From contig NZ_JACIFD010000004.1 of assembly GCF_014197205.1 (NCBI RefSeq), forward strand, positions 62,001 to 126,000: a stretch of DNA of 64,000 bases, in the 5' to 3' direction. The notes beneath the pieces are model-generated. The model was not told the origin of the DNA, made no database searches, and worked only from the letters and a program-made list of their open reading frames with translations. Positions 34,892 to 44,200 of the stretch are shown here, in pieces. The position numbers and the translations under genes were made by a program. How positions within the stretch are numbered: the stretch's first letter is position 1; every line of letters begins with the position of its first letter. The stretch is from Canibacter oris. Lineage in GTDB: Bacteria > Actinomycetota > Actinomycetes > Actinomycetales > Microbacteriaceae.

Positions 34892-35977
34892 TTAGCGGCT
34901 CTGCTGCGGCGCGAAATATTTCGCAACCAAGCGGGCGATAAGGTTGAGTGCCATGACGATGAGGATTAGTGCCAGTGCCGCGGCCCAGGCGCGGTCGATA
35001 AAGGCGCTGGCGGGATTGCCCTGGTTGGCGTACTGGGTGTAGACGAAAACCGGCAGTGATTGCATCCGCCCCTCGAACAGGTTGTAGTTCATACTGGTGG
35101 TGAAGCCGGCGGTTAACAGCAGCGGCGCGGTTTCACCAATAACGCGGGCGATGGCGAGCACGATGCCGGTAGTTATGCCAGCAATCGCAGTTGGCAGTAC
35201 CACCTTCAGAATCGTTAACCACTTCGGCACCCCTAGCGCATAGGATGCTTCACGTAGTTCGTTCGGCACCAGGCGCAGCATTTCTTCGCTGGATCGCACC
35301 ACCACGGGCACCATCAGCACGGTTAGCGCTACGGCTCCGACGATACCCATTCGCACTCCCGGGCCAAAGAAAATCGCGAACAGGGCGTAGGCAAACAGGC
35401 CAGCGACGATGGAAGGAATACCGGTCATCACATCAACCAGGAAAGTGATGATTTTTGCAACCTTGCCGCGACCATACTCCACCAGGTAGATAGCGGTTAG
35501 CAGCCCAAACGGCACTGAGATGACTGTCGCTGCGAGCGTAATCAGCAGAGTGCCGACCATCGCGTGCAGCGCACCGCCACCGGCGCCGGAAATGTTGCGC
35601 ATAGAGCTGTTAAAGAACTCTGCGTCAAAGCGGTTGCTGCCGAGGGTGATGACCTCCACGGTAACTGAAACCAGCGGCACTATCGCAACCAAAAAGGCGA
35701 GGGTGACAATGCCGGTGACAAGTCGGTCGAGGGCGCGACGGCGACCCTCAACTGCGGCTGAGAGGGTAGTGATTGCGGCAAGATAGGTAACAGCGGCAAG
35801 CACCGCAACCGCGGCAAAGTTGATAGCGGTGCCGGAGGCGCTGCTGAGAAGCCCGGCGATTGCGGTGACCGCGGCTATGGTCAGCCCCAACACCAGGTAA
35901 GGGGTGCGTTTTTGCAGCTGGCCGGTGGTGAAAGAACCGTGTGCCTGTGGCTGAGCGGCGAGTGCTTGTGCGGTCAT
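34892..35977 (-). CDS. pstA: Phosphate ABC transporter permease PstA
   Basis: 361 residues. An extended N-terminus brings two to three extra TM segments (YLVLGLTIAAVTAIAGLLSSA; INFAAVAVLAAVTYLAAI) before the family core. The core contains GGALHAMVGTLLITLAATVIS, the permease EAA-type loop ELREASYALGVPKWLTILKVVLP, and ends with TM VMALNLIARLVAKYF. It abuts pstC by sharing one base, which implies coupled translation. Cell-membrane location. Confidence 0.96.
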   Translation of the reverse strand: MTAQALAAQPQAHGSFTTGQLQKRTPYLVLGLTIAAVTAIAGLLSSASGTAINFAAVAVLAAVTYLAAITTLSAAVEGRRRALDRLVTGIVTLAFLVAIVPLVSVTVEVITLGSNRFDAEFFNSSMRNISGAGGGALHAMVGTLLITLAATVISVPFGLLTAIYLVEYGRGKVAKIITFLVDVMTGIPSIVAGLFAYALFAIFFGPGVRMGIVGAVALTVLMVPVVVRSSEEMLRLVPNELREASYALGVPKWLTILKVVLPTAIAGITTGIVLAIARVIGETAPLLLTAGFTTSMNYNLFEGRMQSLPVFVYTQYANQGNPASAFIDRAWAAALALILIVMALNLIARLVAKYFAPQQSR

Positions 35978-36948
35978 TAGTTAGCCCCTGAGAATTCGGC
36001 GCGGCGGTTCACGATCCACCGCGCGATTGCATTGACCAGGAAGGTTACGATGAACAGAATCAGGCCGGTTGCGATGAGCACGTTGATGTTGGTGCCGTAG
36101 GCTTCCGGGAAGCTGAGCGCGATATTCGCGGCGATGGTTGAGGGGTTTTCGCTCGTTAGCAGCTGCAGGCTGACGGCGCCGGTTGCTGAGAGTACCATCG
36201 CGACCGCCATGGTCTCGCCGAGAGCGCGACCGAGGCCGAGCATCGCCGCGGAAACCATGCCGGAGCGGCCGAAGGGCAGCACCGCCATGCGAATCATCTC
36301 CCACCGCGTTGCACCGAGCGCCAGCGCTGCCTCTTCGTGCAGGCGCGGCGCTTGTAGAAAGATCTCGCGGCAGATGGCGGTCATAATGGGGAGAATCATC
36401 ACTCCCAGCACTAGCGCCGCCGTGAGAATGGTGCGCCCGGTGCCGCTGGCCGCACCGCCGAAGAACAAATTAAGACCAGGCGCGCTGCCGAGAGCACTGT
36501 TGATCCAGGCGAACACCGGTTGCAGCGTGGGGGCGAGCACGGTGATGCCCCAGAGACCGAAGACCACGCTCGGCACTGCGGCGAGCAGATCCACAATATA
36601 GCCGAGCACGCTGGCGAGGCGGCGCGGAGCGTAGTGAGAAATAAAGAGCGCGATGCCCACCGCCAGCGGGAAGGCAAACAGCAGTGCGAGAGCTGCGGCC
36701 CACACCGTGCCGAAAATCAGCGGCAGCACGTAGTCGAAGAAGTTAGTGGTCAGAATTGAAGCACTTTGCTTATCTGCAAAAAATGCGGGCACGCTACGCG
36801 CAATTAAGAATATTGCTACGGCAGCAAGTGTGACCATGATCATGCTTCCCGCAAACATTGCAGAGCGACTAAAAATTACGTCGCCAAGTCGCTGTGCGGT
36901 GCCGGAATGCCCCCTAGGGGACTCGGCTGGCTGTGTTTTGGAAGACAC
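35977..36948 (-). CDS. pstC: Phosphate ABC transporter permease PstC
   Basis: 323 residues, six TM segments: first near MFAGSMIMVTLAAVAIFLIARSVPAFF, then the conserved PLIFGTVWAAALALLFAFPLAVGIALFI and the EAA-type loop EEAALALGATRWEMIRMAVLPF. ALGETMAVAMVLSA is the signature of PstC. It begins 125 bases after the pstS stop, with a hairpin and a G9 tract in between. Confidence 0.97.
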   Translation of the reverse strand: MSSKTQPAESPRGHSGTAQRLGDVIFSRSAMFAGSMIMVTLAAVAIFLIARSVPAFFADKQSASILTTNFFDYVLPLIFGTVWAAALALLFAFPLAVGIALFISHYAPRRLASVLGYIVDLLAAVPSVVFGLWGITVLAPTLQPVFAWINSALGSAPGLNLFFGGAASGTGRTILTAALVLGVMILPIMTAICREIFLQAPRLHEEAALALGATRWEMIRMAVLPFGRSGMVSAAMLGLGRALGETMAVAMVLSATGAVSLQLLTSENPSTIAANIALSFPEAYGTNINVLIATGLILFIVTFLVNAIARWIVNRRAEFSGAN

Positions 36949-37018
36949 CTGACTCCTCAGAGAACTCTGGTTGCTGATTTCGGCTGACCTATGCAGCGAG
37001 AAATAAAGGGAGGGGATA

Positions 37019-37063
37019 GGGGGGGGGAGGGGATCCGAATCTTTGTAGGTATTTGGATCCCCT
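37019..37063. repeat. G9 tract and hairpin between pstS and pstC
   Basis: Nine G at 37019-37027 precede a 12-bp stem (37028-37039 with 37052-37063, core AGGGGATCC/GGATCCCCT with one G-T pair). Read on the minus strand the hairpin comes directly after pstS and the C9 after the hairpin; there is no T run. Such a hairpin could attenuate transcription or stabilise the 3' end of pstS mRNA so that the binding protein is made in excess of the permease. Confidence 0.7.
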
Positions 37064-37073
37064 CTGAATTTAG

Positions 37074-38183
37074 TTATTTGATGTTTTTAATAATCGCCGC
37101 GATTTTGGCCTGCATGTCAGCTGAAAGCGGCGCACTGCCGGCGCGCTCTGCAGCAAGATTCTGGCCTTCGGCGCTCACGATATATTCCAGGTATGCTTTG
37201 GTGAGCTCGCCCACTTTAGGATCCGCGTATTCGCTGCAAGCGATCGCGTAGCTCACGAGCACAATCGGGTAGACCCCGGAGTCGGTGCTGTCACGCTTAA
37301 TTGTGATGGCGATGTCACCCGGGCTGCGGCCCTCCTCTACCGGTGAAGCATCGACAATCTTAGCGGCTGCTGCCGGGGTGTGGGTGACGTATTCAGCGCC
37401 GACCTTCACCTTGACACTGCTGAAGTCTCCGGCGCGGCTGGCATCTACGTACCCTATGGTGCCGGAACCGTTTTGCACGGCTTCTACCACACCGCTGGTG
37501 CCCTGAGCCGCCTCTCCGCCGAGCTCACTTGGCCATTCTTCGACGGCGCCAGCGCTCCAGTCACTGCCGGCAGCGCCGTGCAGATAGTCAGTAAAGTTAC
37601 CTGTGGTGCCGCTTTTATCTGAGCGATGTACCGCGGTGATAGCAGCCGCAGGGAGCGTAACTCCAGGGTTTTGAGCAGCAATCTGTGGATCATCCCATTG
37701 CTTGATTTGCCCGGTGAAAATTTTTGCGATTGTCGGGGCATCAAGCTGCAGCGAATCAACTCCGGCGACGTTGAAAATAATCGCAATCGGAGAAATGTAG
37801 ACCGGGAACTCTAGCACCTCACTGTTCGCCGCGCAGCCAGAAAATTGTCCGCCGGCGAGCTCAGAGGTTTTAAAGGCGCGGTCAGAGCCCGCGAAGGCGC
37901 TGGCGCCATTCTGGAAGGTTTCACGTCCGGTGCCTGATCCAGCTGGATCATAATTAACGGTGACGTTAGGGTGTTTTTGCTGGAAAGTGATACTCCAGGC
38001 CTCTTGTGCCGGAGCCATGGAAGAAGCACCGACGCCGTTTAGTTCGCCGCTGAGGCTGGCCGTTGCACTGTCACTCGTGCTCTGTGTCGCGGTGTCACCT
38101 GTTTCGTTAGCTGCGCATGCGCTCAGCGCTAATGCCGTGATGCTGCCTGCCGCCGCAAGTTTAGCTGCTTTGATGAACTTCAC
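37074..38183 (-). CDS. pstS: Phosphate-binding lipoprotein PstS
   Basis: 369 residues from the GTG at 38183, supported by GGAAG 4 bases upstream and by a clear lipoprotein signal (VKFIKAAKLAAAG.. with lipobox ALSAC). The frame stays open upstream to 38447, but that part overlaps the response regulator and is a shadow. PstS motifs include LNGVGASSMAPAQEAW, the phosphate-binding DPAGSGTGRETF, and HRSDKSGTTGNFTDYL. It is under a PHO box located about 90 bases upstream. Confidence 0.96.
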   Translation of the reverse strand: MKFIKAAKLAAAGSITALALSACAANETGDTATQSTSDSATASLSGELNGVGASSMAPAQEAWSITFQQKHPNVTVNYDPAGSGTGRETFQNGASAFAGSDRAFKTSELAGGQFSGCAANSEVLEFPVYISPIAIIFNVAGVDSLQLDAPTIAKIFTGQIKQWDDPQIAAQNPGVTLPAAAITAVHRSDKSGTTGNFTDYLHGAAGSDWSAGAVEEWPSELGGEAAQGTSGVVEAVQNGSGTIGYVDASRAGDFSSVKVKVGAEYVTHTPAAAAKIVDASPVEEGRSPGDIAITIKRDSTDSGVYPIVLVSYAIACSEYADPKVGELTKAYLEYIVSAEGQNLAAERAGSAPLSADMQAKIAAIIKNIK

Positions 38184-38268
38184 TTTTCTTCCGTTTCCTT
38201 GGTTGCTGTGTCCCGGTTTTGCACCGGATATTTTAAAAATATGCGGTGAAGGTTGCCGAGATGTGCCA

Positions 38269-38290
38269 TTGAGGTTAACGAAAAGTGAAC
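38269..38290 (-). promoter_or_regulatory. PHO box upstream of pstS
   Basis: On the minus strand GTTCACTTTTC is followed by GTTAACCTCAA, two 11-bp direct repeats with the GTTCAC/GTTAAC heads at 38290-38285 and 38279-38274. This matches the PHO box of actinobacterial PhoP/RegX3-type regulators (11-bp direct repeats starting GTTCAYY). It lies between the response-regulator gene and pstS, reading into pstS. Confidence 0.7.
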
Positions 38291-38301
38291 TTTTTATGTT
38301 T

Positions 38302-38991
38302 TTACGTGAAGCGGTATCCGACACCTCGCACAGTCTGCAAGAGCTGTGGTTGTGATGGCTGGGCTTCAATTTTGCTGCGAATGCGTTTAATGTGCACATC
38401 GAGAGTCTTCGAGTCGCCGTAGTAGTTTTGGCCCCAGATGCGGTCAAGAAGTTGGGATCGTGTCAGTACACGGCCCGCGTTCTGCATTAGCATCTCTAGC
38501 AACTCAAATTCCCGCAAGGGCATATTTACTTCTGCGCCATTGACTGTCACAGTGTGGCGTTCCGGGTCGAGTTTGATGCCGGCAATTTCGATTGTTTGGG
38601 GTGCAGCAGCGGAGTTCGTTGCTGGTGCTTCTGCGCGCCTTAACACCGCCCGAATGCGCGCCAACAGCTCCCGGGTGGAATATGGCTTGGTGATGTAATC
38701 ATCAGCGCCAAGTTCGAGCCCCACAACTACATCGATCTCGCTGTCTTTAGCGGTCAACATAACTATTGGAGTGTTAGAGAGAATGCGCATTTGGCGGCAC
38801 ACTTCTGTGCCGTAAACACCGGGCAGCATCAAATCCAACAGCACTAAATCAAAATTGCCGCGTTGAAATTGCTCCAGCGCTGTGTTGCCGTCGGCCGCGT
38901 GGGTCACGCTGAAACCCTCGCGTTGTAGCAGAAAAGTTAGGGGCTGTGCGATGGAGAGTTCGTCTTCTACTAGGAGAATGTGGTTAGTCAC
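38302..38991 (-). CDS. OmpR/PhoB-family response regulator (RegX3-like)
   Basis: 229 residues from the GTG at 38991, which has AAGGAG 7 bases upstream; an earlier frame opening at 39030 lies inside the kinase gene. The receiver has the acidic pair in LLVEDE and phospho-acceptor Asp53 in LVLLDLMLPG, plus Lys in ITKPYSTREL. The C-terminal winged helix has NMPLREFELLEMLMQNAGRVLTR and ends in RGVGYRFT. It overlaps the kinase gene by 8 bases. With pstS, phoU and the PHO box next to it, it is most likely the phosphate-starvation regulator. The symbol regX3 would be apt but is not proven. Confidence 0.93.
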   Translation of the reverse strand: MTNHILLVEDELSIAQPLTFLLQREGFSVTHAADGNTALEQFQRGNFDLVLLDLMLPGVYGTEVCRQMRILSNTPIVMLTAKDSEIDVVVGLELGADDYITKPYSTRELLARIRAVLRRAEAPATNSAAAPQTIEIAGIKLDPERHTVTVNGAEVNMPLREFELLEMLMQNAGRVLTRSQLLDRIWGQNYYGDSKTLDVHIKRIRSKIEAQPSQPQLLQTVRGVGYRFT

Positions 38992-40270
38992 GAGGTGCTC
39001 CTTGTTTCGGGGTTTTTGCTGCAGCAACATACTCTGCCGCTAGGTCGCGGTGCATGGCAGCGTGGGACACTCGGTCCTGGGGTTTGGTGCGCCCGCGTTT
39101 AAGGCGCTTAGTTTTAGATGCCGGCTGCGGTGTGAAAACTGGCGCAGTAAGGGGAAAATGCAGGGTAAAAGTCGAACCCATATCAGGTTTTGACCACAGT
39201 GTGATATCGCCGCCGTGAGCACGCACCGTGTGTCTAGCTATCGCGAGACCGAGCCCGGTGCCACCGGCGTCTTTGTGGCGAGTACGCGCAGAATTAATGC
39301 GGAAAAAACGCTCGAAGATGCGATCTTGGTATTCCGGGGCGATGCCCGGGCCGTTGTCGGCAATGGCAACGTCAAGAGCGCCATCGCTGCAGGTAATTCC
39401 GATTCCAACTTTGCCGTGCTGCGGCGAATAGCGAATCGCGTTGGCGAGAATATTTGCAACGGCTATTTCGAGAGCAGCTGGATTGCCCATAATGATTGTC
39501 GAAAGTGCCGTGGATTCTGGCAGTGTCAGTACTAAATCAACTTCTGACTGCGCTGCATAATTTTGATGTGCTGCTACTTGCTCTTGTACCAGCTCTAATA
39601 AATCTACCGGCTCTAATTCTTCTGACCGCAGTTCAGTTTGTGCTTGCGAGAGGTTGATGATGTCTTTAGTGAGAGCGCCGAGCCGTTTTGCTTCCTGCGC
39701 CATGCTATCGGCAAAATGCGACACGGTTGCGGGATCGTCTTTGGCCTCTTGGATAGCTTCTGCAAGCAAGCCAATCGCGGCGGTAGGGGTTTTCAGCTCG
39801 TGACTGACATTGGCGATAAAATCTCTGCGAATAGCGGTCAGCCTTTGTTCTTCGCCCATATCTCTGAGCAGGACGGCGACAAAGTTCTTGGTCAGCCGAA
39901 AAGCTTGAACTTTGTAATGGCGAGAGGTTTCTGCCGGGGCTTCTTCGGGTAGCTGTAATAACGCCGTGCCACTCTGCATCACCTTTCGCAGTGATTTCAA
40001 AAAGGCCGTGTTTGTGAACAGGGGGGAACTGCCTTGAATGTCTGCGCGCGCTGCGGTGTTGGTGTAAATCGGAGTTAGCGAACGATCCACCACAATCGCT
40101 GGATACTCTAAACGATTAAAAACGTCGATTGCCAACTGTGGTAGTTCGGGGCGCAGTTCTGCGGCTCGAATACGAGCGTCATTGCGGATTTTTACCGTGG
40201 TGTAGGTGATTAAGCCACCACACGCGGCACCTAACAGCAGTGCGTAAACTACCTGCAGAGTTGGGTTCAT
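38984..40270 (-). CDS. Phosphate-sensing histidine kinase (SenX3/PhoR-like)
   Basis: 428 residues. One N-terminal TM (LQVVYALLLGAACGGLITYTT) is followed by a PAS-like region without any extracellular sensor domain, as in SenX3. The phospho-accepting His157 is in VSHELKTPTAAIGLL. N-box (ILANAIRYS), G1 (DNGPGIAPEYQ), F and G2 (GTGLGLAIARH) boxes are complete. A basic C-terminal tail of about 45 residues (KTKRLKRGRTKPQD) is extra. The gene overlaps the regulator and is divergent from phoU across 132 bases, the SenX3-RegX3-PhoU arrangement of actinobacteria. Confidence 0.93.
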   Translation of the reverse strand: MNPTLQVVYALLLGAACGGLITYTTVKIRNDARIRAAELRPELPQLAIDVFNRLEYPAIVVDRSLTPIYTNTAARADIQGSSPLFTNTAFLKSLRKVMQSGTALLQLPEEAPAETSRHYKVQAFRLTKNFVAVLLRDMGEEQRLTAIRRDFIANVSHELKTPTAAIGLLAEAIQEAKDDPATVSHFADSMAQEAKRLGALTKDIINLSQAQTELRSEELEPVDLLELVQEQVAAHQNYAAQSEVDLVLTLPESTALSTIIMGNPAALEIAVANILANAIRYSPQHGKVGIGITCSDGALDVAIADNGPGIAPEYQDRIFERFFRINSARTRHKDAGGTGLGLAIARHTVRAHGGDITLWSKPDMGSTFTLHFPLTAPVFTPQPASKTKRLKRGRTKPQDRVSHAAMHRDLAAEYVAAAKTPKQGAPRD

Positions 40271-40319
40271 ATTACTATCGTACTTAGCTGCTTATTTGGG
40301 CGATAGAAATTTGCCAAAT

Positions 40320-40352
40320 GTTAACCTAAAAGCTGGTTGAAATTAACCCCTC
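40320..40352 (+). promoter_or_regulatory. Possible second PHO-box-like element upstream of phoU
   Basis: GTTAAC at 40320 and ATTAAC at 40342 are 22 bases apart, two 11-bp steps, with a poorly matching middle unit (AGCTGGTTGAA). It lies in the divergent region between the kinase gene and phoU. Support is weaker than for the pstS box. Confidence 0.35.
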
Positions 40353-40405
40353 ACCGTCACAATAGCTACTGTAGTAGGTGAAGCGCGCTGGAGAAAGGAT
40401 GCGTG

Positions 40406-41050
40406 ATGCGGCAAGTTTTTCAACAGGAATTGATTGAAATTCAAGAGGGCTTGGTGGAGCTGGCACAGCTGATGGTGAGAGCCATTGAGAATGCGACTGA
40501 GGCTTTCGCAGGGAGCGACATCGTGCTCGCTGAAAAAGTGATAGAGCATGATCCTGAGGTGGATCGGCTCGCCGCTTCTCTAGATGAGCGGGTCACTAAG
40601 GTTTTGGCACTGCAGCAACCGGTCGCGACTGACCTGCGGTTGATGGTGAGTGCGCTTAGAATGAGCGCTTCTCTGGAAAGAATGGCGGATTTGGCTCAGC
40701 ATATCGCGCAGCTGGCGCGGCTGCGATACCCTGAAAATGCAATTCCTGAGCCGCTGCGTAAAACTTTTACGCGGATGGGGAAACTCGATATCCAAATGGC
40801 ACACAAAATTGTGGAGCTGCTTGAGGAACAGAATATTGATACGATCGTGGAGATTCGCGATCTGGACGACGAGCTTGATGAGCTGCACACGAAGGTTTTT
40901 GAGAAGGTATTGACTGCGGGATTGATGGAGAAACCGGAGCACGCAGTTGATGCAACATTGGCGAGTCGCTATCATGAGCGTTTTGGGGATCACGCGGTGA
41001 GCATTTCAAAACAGATGCATTATTTCTTGGCGGGGCAACGACTATCTTAG
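40406..41050 (+). CDS. phoU: Phosphate signalling protein PhoU
   Basis: 214 residues from the ATG at 40406 with AAAGGA 6 bases upstream; a GTG one codon before is equally open. Two PhoU three-helix repeats are seen: QQELIEIQEGLVELAQLMVRAIENA with the E-D metal-binding positions (VIEHDPEVDRL), and a second beginning RKTFTRMGKLDIQMAHKIVELL, with RDLDDELDELH. The C-terminal RYHERFGDHAVSISKQMHYFL is standard. It couples Pst transport to the kinase. Its stop codon lies inside the first 20-bp tandem repeat. Confidence 0.95.
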   Translation: MRQVFQQELIEIQEGLVELAQLMVRAIENATEAFAGSDIVLAEKVIEHDPEVDRLAASLDERVTKVLALQQPVATDLRLMVSALRMSASLERMADLAQHIAQLARLRYPENAIPEPLRKTFTRMGKLDIQMAHKIVELLEEQNIDTIVEIRDLDDELDELHTKVFEKVLTAGLMEKPEHAVDATLASRYHERFGDHAVSISKQMHYFLAGQRLS

Positions 41051-41103
41051 ATATACCTCTTTTATCTTAGATATACCTCTTTTATCTTAGATATACCTCT
41101 TTG
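41044..41103. repeat. Three 20-bp tandem repeats at the phoU stop
   Basis: Three adjacent 20-bp units beginning ATCTTAGATATACC start at 41044, 41064 and 41084; only the final base of the third differs. The first copy contains the last bases and TAG stop of phoU. The rest of the 207-base gap to the surface-protein gene holds no reading frame; promoter elements could lie around 41150-41220. Confidence 0.95.
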
Positions 41104-41257
41104 AGCCTGCATTCACAGTTCTTGCAACGATTGCTAGCTTAGCTTGCCCAATGGAAAGAGGGGTGGGGTTTGCGGAGCGATTGTGAGATAATTAAACATG
41201 GGATTATCTAAGCTGTTTTAGATTTCTCGTTTTGTATGGAATAAGAGGTGGAAAATT

Positions 41258-44200
41258 TTGAAGATTAAAAACAATCGGGGCGGAGTGCTCGCTGCTTGTA
41301 TGGCAGTGCTGACACTTATGCTCAGCGTCGTTTTTACCCCGAGCGCATTTGCTGTGCAAACTCCGGGGTTTGTGGTGAGCGATATTATCGTTCACGGTCA
41401 GACTCGCGATAACAATGCGAAAATGACTTTCAACTGGGCTTTTGAGCCGAGCAACGGTCGCGCCCCTGCTAGCGGGGAAGGTTTTGAGCTTGAGATTCCA
41501 GACCGGCTAGAGATTTCCGGTTCGTCACAGACCACGCAACCGATTGTTTACAATGGCAAAAATGTCGGCGAGTGTGTTTTCGGGTCAAAAAAGATTTCTT
41601 GTACTTTTAACGACGGTATTACCGAGTTCTCACACAAAACCGATGTTAAAGGTTCCGCGGAGCTTATGGTCACTGCTTCAAACGCGCACACTGATGCTTA
41701 CACCCAAACCACTATTCCATTCATGTTGAACGGTCAAGTAGTGCAGGGTTCTATTCCAACCGGCATTGCGGCTAAACGTGCAGCAACCTACACTGAGTCA
41801 AAGTTCCGTAAATTCTCGACTCCTTTGGGTGAACGAAATAAAAGTGTGCCATGGTCTATTACTTTCAACCCAACCCTGATAGCGCGTGAAAATCCTGGTG
41901 TTTACGCGGCGCCAAACGGCACAGATAACATCACCTACACTTTCACTGACACCTTGGGCGAAGGCTATGACCTTGCTAATCTAGAGGCTTGGTCGCTGCT
42001 TTACAACGGGGATGCAAATAACCCGGGTGCAGCCACTCGAGTTTTGGCTAATTCCGCTGGAAAGGCCGAAGAAGGTTTCTCTATGCAGGTAGAGGGCGCT
42101 GGCGTGGTACGTACCATTACAATCACTGGCCCTTTTGCCGCTGACACTAACTACTCGATTTCGGCTCCTTCAAAGGTAGTCGGTGATAAAGCACGCCCGG
42201 GCGTAGAGTACACTAACAGTGTGCTGCTTAACGGCACTAATCAAGTTGCTTCAGGAACTCGTAGTTATGAAATTTCTTCTAAGGTGACAATCACCATGAA
42301 GAACGGTTACGGTGCTGTTCGTGCACTCAAGTACGTAAAGGGTAGCGCTGCCGGTGCTGTGCCAGAAGACACTGTTTTCCCAATCACTCTCGCATATGTT
42401 TTGCCAAATGCTAAAACGGCGCAGGAATTTGCTGATTGGGGTGCTGATAAAGATCCAAGTATTGCAGCCGACAGTAACACTGGTACCGTGGTGCTGAACG
42501 TTACAGCTGGTCGATGGGTTAACTATGAATACCTTTTCCCAACCGGTACAGTTCTGACAATCGGCGAGAACAGCCCAACCGTTGCGGGAGTTGAGTTTGG
42601 GCAGCCAACTTTTGCTCCGCAGACAGTGACCATTGAGAACGAAGTAATCTCAGAAGTTAAAATTACCAACCTTGCAGAGCGACAGAAAGCCGACTTTAAA
42701 GTTAAAAAGACTGTAACGCCGGTAAATGCTGCAGGATTTACTGCTCCTCAAAATGTTACTCTGCAGTACATCTGTGGTATTGAAACCGGCGAAGTGCAGG
42801 TGCCTACAAACGGTAGCGAAGTGACTGTTGGACAGTTCCCGGTTGGCATGGACTGCAAGGTCACCGGAGAAACCGGCGCTGAGGTTGCAGGATTTGATTT
42901 GCAACCAGATCTCGGCACCGCTGTAACCATCACCAAAGATGGCGCTAATCTGGCCGCAGTAACCAACGCTTACACGCAGCAGACTGGCACGTTCAAAGTG
43001 AAGAAAACCGTTGTGGCACATCAGAACGACACCGAGTTCACTGCGCCAAAGACCGTTAACTTTGATTACAGCTGTGGTACCGCGACCGGCACTGTGGCTG
43101 TTCCAACTGATGGATCTGAGGTTGAAGTAGGCGCTTTCCCGGTAGGCACCGAATGCAAGGTGACCGCCGAGAGTGGGGAAGCTGTTGCGGGTTATGAAGT
43201 CGCTAAACAACTTGGTGACACCGTAACTTTGGCGCAGGGCGCGGCTAGCGTGGTAGAGGTAACCAACACCTATACTCGTGCAAACGCAAGTTTCACCATC
43301 GAGAAGCAGCTAGCAGCAGGTGCTCCAGCAGCCGCTGCTACTAAGGAATACAGCTTTGATGTGGCGTGTACCCTCTTCAACCAAAACGTAGTGCAGAAAA
43401 CCGTTAAAGTAACTGGTGCTGCTACTAGCGAAGCGATTGAAGCGCCTCAGGGATCACAGTGTGTTGTGACTGAGCAGGACGCAGAAATTCCAGGCTACAC
43501 CCACACCAAACAGATTAACGGTGGTGATTTCACTCTCGGTCAACAGGGTGGCAAGGTGACTGTAATCAACAGTTACGCACTTAACGTTGGCGCATTTAAG
43601 GTGTCTAAGACCGTAGCCGATGCTCACAACCTGACAGCCGGTAAAGAGTTTGAGTTTAATTACAGCTGTACCCACCCAGATATGACTCTGGAGGGACCTG
43701 CTAAAGCTGGTAAATTCAGCATCTCTGCCGGTGCAGAGCACACCGTTAACAACATTCCTGCCGGTGCGACCTGTGAGGTTACAGAAACCGCCGCTGATGT
43801 TGCAGGTGCTGATCTTGCAACCACTGGGCTGGGAAGCGTTGAAATCGTGAAAGACGAAACCAAGAACCTGGCTGTAACCAACACTTACACTGCTTGGATG
43901 GCAAGCTTTGATGTCGTCAAAGAGCTGCAGGGAACAGCAAAAGATCTGCCGGCTCTACAAGACAAAGAGTTTGAGGTTGCTTACGAGTGCACCCTCGGTG
44001 CTTACACCAAGAGTGGCACCGTGACTGTTACCGCTAAGACACCAGCTAAGGTTGACGAGGTTCGTTCTGGTGCAAAGTGTGTGTTCACTGAGAAGACTGC
44101 CTTCGACAACCCAGTAGGGGCCGTTTTCAACGAAGCGAACTCAACCACAACGGTAACCGTAACCGCAGGTGCTAAAGACACCACCACAGAGGTGAAGCTG

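Noticed and set aside
38184-38447. N-terminal extension of PstS
   Set aside because: It overlaps the response-regulator gene in antisense and would bury the lipoprotein signal peptide; the GTG at 38183 has a proper ribosome-binding site.
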